The position numbers and the translations under genes were made by a program. A DNA stretch of 64,000 bases from Bacillota bacterium (lineage in GTDB: Bacteria; Bacillota; Clostridia; Christensenellales; Aristaeellaceae), in contig JAEYOW010000041.1 in assembly GCA_023411375.1 (NCBI GenBank), positions 129,257 to 193,256 on the forward strand. The letters are read 5' to 3'. Below, one piece after another: positions 59,976 through 64,000 of the stretch; within the stretch, counting starts at the first letter, position 1; each line of letters begins with the position of its first letter. The notes beneath the pieces are model-generated. The model was not told the origin of the DNA. It saw nothing but the letters and a program-made list of their open reading frames with translations, and searched no databases.

Positions 59976-61883
59976 ATGCCCAGCGGCTTTGCAAGGGTCG
60001 CCGCCGTGAGCGTGCGCGTTCATTTGGGCGACGTCGACGCCAACGAGCGGGAGATAGCCGCCGCTATGGAGCGGTTGAGGAAAAAGGGCGTGCAAGTGGC
60101 GGTATTTCCGGAGCTGTGCCTGACGGGCTATACGCTGGGCGATCTGCTGCTGCACGGGCTTGTGCAACAGCGGGCGTGGGAGGCGATGCTGCGTTTGGCG
60201 GCACAAACGGGGGATATGGCCGTCGTGGTCGGCCTACCCGTTAACCAGCGCAGCCGGCTGTTTAACTGCGCGGCGGTGCTCCAGGGCGGCAGGGTGCGCG
60301 GCATTGTGCCCAAACTTTACCTGCCCAACGGCAACGAGTTTTATGAAACGCGGTGGTTCGTCAGCGGCGCCCAGGCGGATGCATTCTACATGGCGGACGG
60401 CGAGCCCGTTTCGTTTGTACCCAGGCAGCTTTTTGATATGGGCGAATTCACCTTCGCCGTGGAAATTTGCGAGGATTTGTGGACGCCCATCCCGCCCAGC
60501 TCCCAGTATGCCGTTGAAGGCGCGGACGTCATTTTAAACCTGAGCGCCAGCAACGCGCTGGTCGGCAAGCATGAATACCGCCGCCAGCTTTTGAGCCAGC
60601 AGAGCGGGCGGCTGTACGCAGGCTACGCCTATGCGTGCGCGGGCTTTGGCGAAAGCACGAGCGATCTGGTGTTTTGCGGTTATACGGGCGTGTTTGAGAA
60701 CGGCCGCGCGCTCAGCGAAGGCCCGCGCTTTACGATGGACGGTGGCATGGCCGTCGCGGATATCGACGTAAGGCGGTTAAGATATCAGCGCCAGCGCAAC
60801 GGTAGTTTCCATCAGATGAAGCGCGGCGGGGAGAATGTGGGAATGACCGCCGTCGGCATGACGCCTGCTGCCGAAGCGTCCCTGCCCCTTCTCCGCCCTA
60901 TTGAACCGCTGCCCTTCGTGCCCTCCGGGCCGGGCGCGGAGGAACGGTTGGAGGAGATCGTCCGCATCCAGTCCACTGGACTGATGACGCGGCTTAACGC
61001 TATCCATTGCAAGGATTTGGTGGTGGGCGTGTCCGGCGGGCTGGACTCCACCCTCGCGCTGCTGATCGCCGTCAGGGCCTATGACGCGCTGGGTCTTGAC
61101 CGCGCCGGAATCCACGCTGTCACCATGCCCGGCATGGGTACGGGCGCGCGCACCAAGTCAAACGCCGACCGGCTGATGGAGGCGTTACGTCTGAGCGCCA
61201 GCGAAATTTCCATCGAGAAGGCGGTACGCCAACATTTTGCCGATATCGGCCAGGATGAAAGCACGCATGACGTGACCTATGAAAACAGCCAGGCGCGGGA
61301 GCGTACGCAGATTTTGATGGACTTCGCCAACAGGGTGAACGGCATCGTGCTGGGTACGGGCGATATGAGCGAGATGGCGCTGGGCTTCTGCACCTATAAC
61401 GGCGACCATATGAGTATGTACAACGTCAATTGCTCGGTGCCCAAGACGCTGGTGAAGAGCCTGGTTCGGTACCTGGGGGAGCGCTGCTTCGGCGGAGCGG
61501 TGGGCGATATCTGCCGCGACATTATCGACACGCCCATCAGCCCGGAGCTTTTGCCCGTTCAGGACGGCGAGCTTGCACAGCGCACGGAGGATATCCTGGG
61601 CGATTACGCGCTACACGACTTCTTCCTCTATCACCTTCTGGACAGCGGCAGCGGGCCGGAGAGGCTGCGAATGCTGGCTGCGCAGGCGTTTTTCGGGGTT
61701 TATGAAGAACGGAGAATTCGCGAACAGCTTAAAACCTTCCTGCGCCGGTTCTTTACACAGCAGTTCAAGCGCAACTGTGTGCCGGACGGCCCGAAGGTCG
61801 GCAGCATCGGTCTGAGCCCGCGCGGAGACCTGCGCATGCCCAGCGATATGAGCTGCCGGATGTGGATGGAAGCGGAAAAGTAA
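59976..61883 (+). CDS. nadE: glutamine-dependent NAD+ synthetase
   Basis: 635 residues. N-terminal nitrilase-type glutaminase with Glu (VFPELCLTGY), Lys (VPKLYLPN) and Cys (VEICEDLW) in order, and a C-terminal ATP pyrophosphatase with the PP loop VSGGLDSTLAL. It makes NAD+ from deamido-NAD, ATP and glutamine. The ATG follows GAAGGAAGGTTGTAAAA. A terminator at 61893 follows. Length suits the two-domain class. Confidence 0.95.
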   Translation: MPSGFARVAAVSVRVHLGDVDANEREIAAAMERLRKKGVQVAVFPELCLTGYTLGDLLLHGLVQQRAWEAMLRLAAQTGDMAVVVGLPVNQRSRLFNCAAVLQGGRVRGIVPKLYLPNGNEFYETRWFVSGAQADAFYMADGEPVSFVPRQLFDMGEFTFAVEICEDLWTPIPPSSQYAVEGADVILNLSASNALVGKHEYRRQLLSQQSGRLYAGYAYACAGFGESTSDLVFCGYTGVFENGRALSEGPRFTMDGGMAVADIDVRRLRYQRQRNGSFHQMKRGGENVGMTAVGMTPAAEASLPLLRPIEPLPFVPSGPGAEERLEEIVRIQSTGLMTRLNAIHCKDLVVGVSGGLDSTLALLIAVRAYDALGLDRAGIHAVTMPGMGTGARTKSNADRLMEALRLSASEISIEKAVRQHFADIGQDESTHDVTYENSQARERTQILMDFANRVNGIVLGTGDMSEMALGFCTYNGDHMSMYNVNCSVPKTLVKSLVRYLGERCFGGAVGDICRDIIDTPISPELLPVQDGELAQRTEDILGDYALHDFFLYHLLDSGSGPERLRMLAAQAFFGVYEERRIREQLKTFLRRFFTQQFKRNCVPDGPKVGSIGLSPRGDLRMPSDMSCRMWMEAEK

Positions 61884-61892
61884 GTGAATCAA

Positions 61893-61925
61893 AACAGGCG
61901 TGGCGCCGGCATCGGCGCGCCTGTT
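61893..61925 (+). terminator. terminator of nadE
   Basis: AACAGGCG...CGCCTGTT, with an inner CGCC/GGCG stem, followed by seven T residues. Confidence 0.88.
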
Positions 61926-61944
61926 TTTTTCATGTAAAGAAGAC

Positions 61945-61968
61945 AACCTTTTTCCGTCCGTCGCCGTC
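61945..61968 (+). promoter_or_regulatory. ECF-type promoter upstream of the ECF sigma gene
   Basis: AACC (61945-61948), 16-bp spacer, CGTC (61965-61968), the AAC-N16-CGT form typical of ECF sigma factors. It points to autoregulation. Confidence 0.62.
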
Positions 61969-62069
61969 CAATAGACGAACCTCTGTGAGGACACTTTGCG
62001 CAAGGATACCAATGAACAGAGGCCGAACCGCCGCGTACCCGCGGCGGCCGGCCGGCAAGGAGGGATCGT

Positions 62070-62552
62070 GTGGATGCCATGACATTTCAAGCGGAAGCCA
62101 TGCGCCACGAGCGGCTGATGTACCGCATCAGCTGGTCGATGCTGGGCAACAACGAGGACTGTGCCGACGCGGTGCAGGAGGCGTTGACCCGGGCATGGCA
62201 GAAGAGGGGATCGCTGAGGAGTATGGACAAGTTCCGCCCCTGGCTGATGCGGATACTGGCCAATACCTGTAACGACATGCTCCGCAAACGCAGCAAGCAT
62301 CGTTTCGTACCCCTGGAGGACGAAACCGTGGCCGTTGAGCCGCCCAAAACCCCCATCCCGCTTCGTGAAGCCATTGACACACTGAAGCCCGATATGCGTG
62401 TGGTTGTGGTTCTATACTACCTGGAAGGTTATTCCGTGGAGGAAACGGCAGAGGTGCTGGATATCCCCACGGGAACGGTTAAGTCGCGTATGAAGCATGC
62501 GCGCGATCGACTGAGCGTCCTGCTCCGTGAAGAATGGGAGGGACAGGAATGA
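62070..62552 (+). CDS. ECF-type RNA polymerase sigma factor
   Basis: 160 residues. Region 2 (YRISWSMLGNNEDCADAVQEALTRAWQK with the RPWLMRILANTCNDMLRKR that follows) and region 4 (YYLEGYSVEETAEVLDIPTGTVKSRMKHARDRL) of an ECF sigma. GTG start behind AAGGAGGG. The stop overlaps the next gene (ATGA), whose product is its probable anti-sigma. An ECF-like promoter upstream suggests a positive loop. The signal is unknown. Confidence 0.93.
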   Translation: MDAMTFQAEAMRHERLMYRISWSMLGNNEDCADAVQEALTRAWQKRGSLRSMDKFRPWLMRILANTCNDMLRKRSKHRFVPLEDETVAVEPPKTPIPLREAIDTLKPDMRVVVVLYYLEGYSVEETAEVLDIPTGTVKSRMKHARDRLSVLLREEWEGQE

Positions 62553-63754
62553 ACAAGAGAGATTTCAGCGCTAGGCTCGCGTTGGTCACGCCGGACGTGC
62601 CCGATGTGTTCCACGAGGCGATGCAAAAGACGCTCGGCTCCATTGTGGCCGGGGAATTGAATGAGCGCATGAGCGAACCCGCGCGGCCAAAGCGCATCCG
62701 CCGCGGCACGCGCCGTACGCTGGTGCTGGCCCTGCTGATTGCGTTAATCCTGGCGACGGTGGCCGTGGCGGCGTTCCATTGGAAGGTGTTTGATAACCTG
62801 TGGCCGTTCAGCGGAACGACGCCCCAGAATGCAGACAGCCTGATGCATAGCGCGCTTCATCAGGAAACCATCAACAATGTTGAAATTACCATTCATGAGG
62901 CGGGGTATGACGGCCGCTCGCTCTTCCTGCTGTACAGCTACCGCATGCTGGATGTGGACACGCCCCTTGGCATGTACCGCACCGGTGAAAGCGGACCCGG
63001 CATTGGCGAGGAGGACTTGCGCCTTTTATACGACCACAACGTCGGCTGGTGGATCGACCACATCTGGTTTAACGGACAGTGCATGGATATGCCCGGAGGC
63101 TCCGGCGGGGACACCAGCGGGAGCGCTACGCCCGGCGAAATTATTGAAACCCAGATTTGGCGGCTGGACAAGGAGGAGGTGTTCCTGGATGGGAAGATTG
63201 AGATTTCCCTGCCCATTGGGGAGCGGCAATCGCTGGACGCTTACCGCCTGAAGGAACATCCCGAGGCCTATGGTGAGGATGGCGGTCTGCTTTTGCCCCA
63301 AAAGGGCATGGTCACCTTTACGCTGGACGCCTCCGACACCCTGAGCCGCGTGATCACCGAGCACCCGAACATCGAGACCGTCACGCCGGACGTGACCATG
63401 AAGGTGCGCGAGGTCTGCTTTTCGCCCTTGCTTACCTACATCTATGTGGACCTTGAGGGCAACCCGGATGCCATCGCCGCCTATAAGGCGGAAAACGGCG
63501 AGGGCTATTACGATGAGGAAGGCAACCTGCTGTGGCCTTATGGCGGCATGGACGTGTATCCGTGGGTGGGTGAGATGACGCTGGTGGATAAGGAGGGCGC
63601 GGTGCTGTTTCCCGATTATTATGGCGGTGAGGGCTATGGAGACGCCACGGCTGAATTCATTTTTCCCTACCGCGAAACCTGGCCTGGGGAACTGTACCTT
63701 GCGCCCGTTGTGGAGGGCGCGGGCGATATGACGCGGGCCGTGCGGGTGCGGTAG
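62549..63754 (+). CDS. DUF4179-like anti-sigma/envelope protein
   Basis: 401 residues. A short cytoplasmic N-terminus (about 1-55), one span (LVLALLIALILATVAVAAF, about 60-78) and a large extracytoplasmic domain rich in Asp, Glu, Gly and Tyr (HEAGYDGRSLFLLYSYR), resembling DUF4179/DUF5643 proteins found next to ECF sigma genes in clostridia. It probably holds the sigma factor at the membrane. ATG overlaps the sigma stop, spacing from GGAGGGACAGGA fits. A hairpin follows its stop. Confidence 0.86.
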   Translation: MNKRDFSARLALVTPDVPDVFHEAMQKTLGSIVAGELNERMSEPARPKRIRRGTRRTLVLALLIALILATVAVAAFHWKVFDNLWPFSGTTPQNADSLMHSALHQETINNVEITIHEAGYDGRSLFLLYSYRMLDVDTPLGMYRTGESGPGIGEEDLRLLYDHNVGWWIDHIWFNGQCMDMPGGSGGDTSGSATPGEIIETQIWRLDKEEVFLDGKIEISLPIGERQSLDAYRLKEHPEAYGEDGGLLLPQKGMVTFTLDASDTLSRVITEHPNIETVTPDVTMKVREVCFSPLLTYIYVDLEGNPDAIAAYKAENGEGYYDEEGNLLWPYGGMDVYPWVGEMTLVDKEGAVLFPDYYGGEGYGDATAEFIFPYRETWPGELYLAPVVEGAGDMTRAVRVR

Positions 63755-63770
63755 CTGTGGAATCCACAGC
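63754..63770 (+). terminator. short terminator after the anti-sigma gene
   Basis: GCTGTGG-AAT-CCACAGC stem (7 bp), followed by AAAATTTTTC; the U run is displaced by four A residues. Confidence 0.6.
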
Positions 63771-63811
63771 AAAATTTTTCTTGGGATAATGTACAATTAA
63801 AATTAATTCCA

Positions 63812-63855
63812 TTGACAAATAAGCATGTGCCTATTATAATAAGCATATGCTTATT
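63812..63855 (+). promoter_or_regulatory. strong promoter with two tandem 18-bp operators
   Basis: TTGACA (63812-63817), 17-bp spacer, TATAAT (63835-63840). AATAAGCATATGCTTATT (63838-63855) is a perfect palindrome; a copy with two changes fills the spacer (63818-63835). Their centres are 20 bp apart. A dimeric repressor could bind both at once. The gene it drives begins near the window edge. Confidence 0.85.
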
Positions 63856-63878
63856 TTGTTTACAGCTGAGGTGAAAGT

Positions 63879-63959
63879 TTGAAACAGTATAGAGAACCGG
63901 CCACCGTAGAGAAGAGCAAGGCAAACAGGCTGTCCGCCGGCAGCCAAAACGAAGAGTAA
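63879..63959 (+). CDS. possible 26-codon peptide after the operator promoter
   Basis: A TTG start at 63879 behind AGGTGAAAG opens a 26-residue Lys/Arg/Glu-rich frame ending at 63959. It may be a leader peptide or remnant. A GGAGG (63981-63985 region) and a possible ATG at 63999 suggest that the main gene begins just past the window. Confidence 0.35.
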   Translation: MKQYREPATVEKSKANRLSAGSQNEE

Positions 63960-64000
63960 GAAAGTTAAGCAGGAGAAGGAGCGGGAGGATCATCCAAAAT

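Noticed and set aside
1..64000. CRISPR array
   Set aside because: No regularly spaced direct repeats of 24-40 bp were seen.

Overview
The window joins two kinds of DNA. Positions 1 to about 20,100 look like the inner part and one end of an integrated phage-like or mobile element. Positions about 20,190 to 64,000 look like ordinary chromosome of a GC-rich, spore-forming Clostridia-type member of the Bacillota. The spore assignment rests on a complete spoIIAA-spoIIAB-sigF operon (40,666-42,102). Strong GGAGG ribosome binding sites, frequent TTG and GTG starts and an LPXTG-like tail at 52.7 kb fit the same group. No integrase, capsid or conjugation gene is visible, so the element continues past position 1.

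Region 1 (1-8,498, all minus strand) is a replication module read right to left: a Cys-rich sigma-region-4-like protein behind a heavily folded leader, a small coiled protein, a DUF2800 Cas4-like nuclease, a DUF2815 single-strand binding protein, a tiny membrane protein, a tiny acidic protein, an A-family DNA polymerase, a zinc-ribbon protein, a DUF4406-like protein and a VapE-type primase/helicase cut by the window edge. Two copies of a covarying RNA hairpin sit about 40 nt upstream of two of the start codons.

Region 2 (8,499-19,783) is accessory cargo. It holds an ImmA/IrrE-like metallopeptidase with an HTH and an unknown partner gene, an HhH-GPD DNA glycosylase, a type II restriction-modification system (HNH endonuclease convergent with a methyltransferase that fuses an adenine-N6 domain to a circularly permuted cytosine-C5 domain, coupled to a small Cro/C1-like controller), and a three-gene unit of P-loop kinase, PIN-GNAT-PUA-like fusion and ASCH protein. 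The last unit is the best candidate here for an undescribed system.

Region 3 (19,784-20,473) is the junction: nested inverted repeats, a terminator, an intact tRNA-Ser(CGA) and, about 150 bp away, the 5' half of a second tRNA-Ser(CGA).

Region 4 (20,474-64,000) is housekeeping chromosome: an EFR1-type ferredoxin; RtcB; a MATE pump; a MarR regulator with a heterodimeric ABC exporter; a MalT-like LuxR regulator; a LacI regulator with its operator and a GH13 enzyme; xanthine phosphoribosyltransferase; a membrane gene interrupted by one UGA; a lipase-like protein; the sporulation sigma-F operon; an unusual metallophosphoesterase; RadA; a PIN-TRAM protein; VanZ; an MFS pump; an ABC-F protein with an attenuator leader; an M6 metalloprotease; RF3; TypA; a GntR regulator; a NYN/LOTUS protein; NAD synthetase; and an ECF sigma factor with its anti-sigma-like partner. 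The right edge holds a strong promoter with two 18-bp operators 20 bp apart.

All calls come from reading the sequence; no database search was run. Family names rest on recognised motifs.
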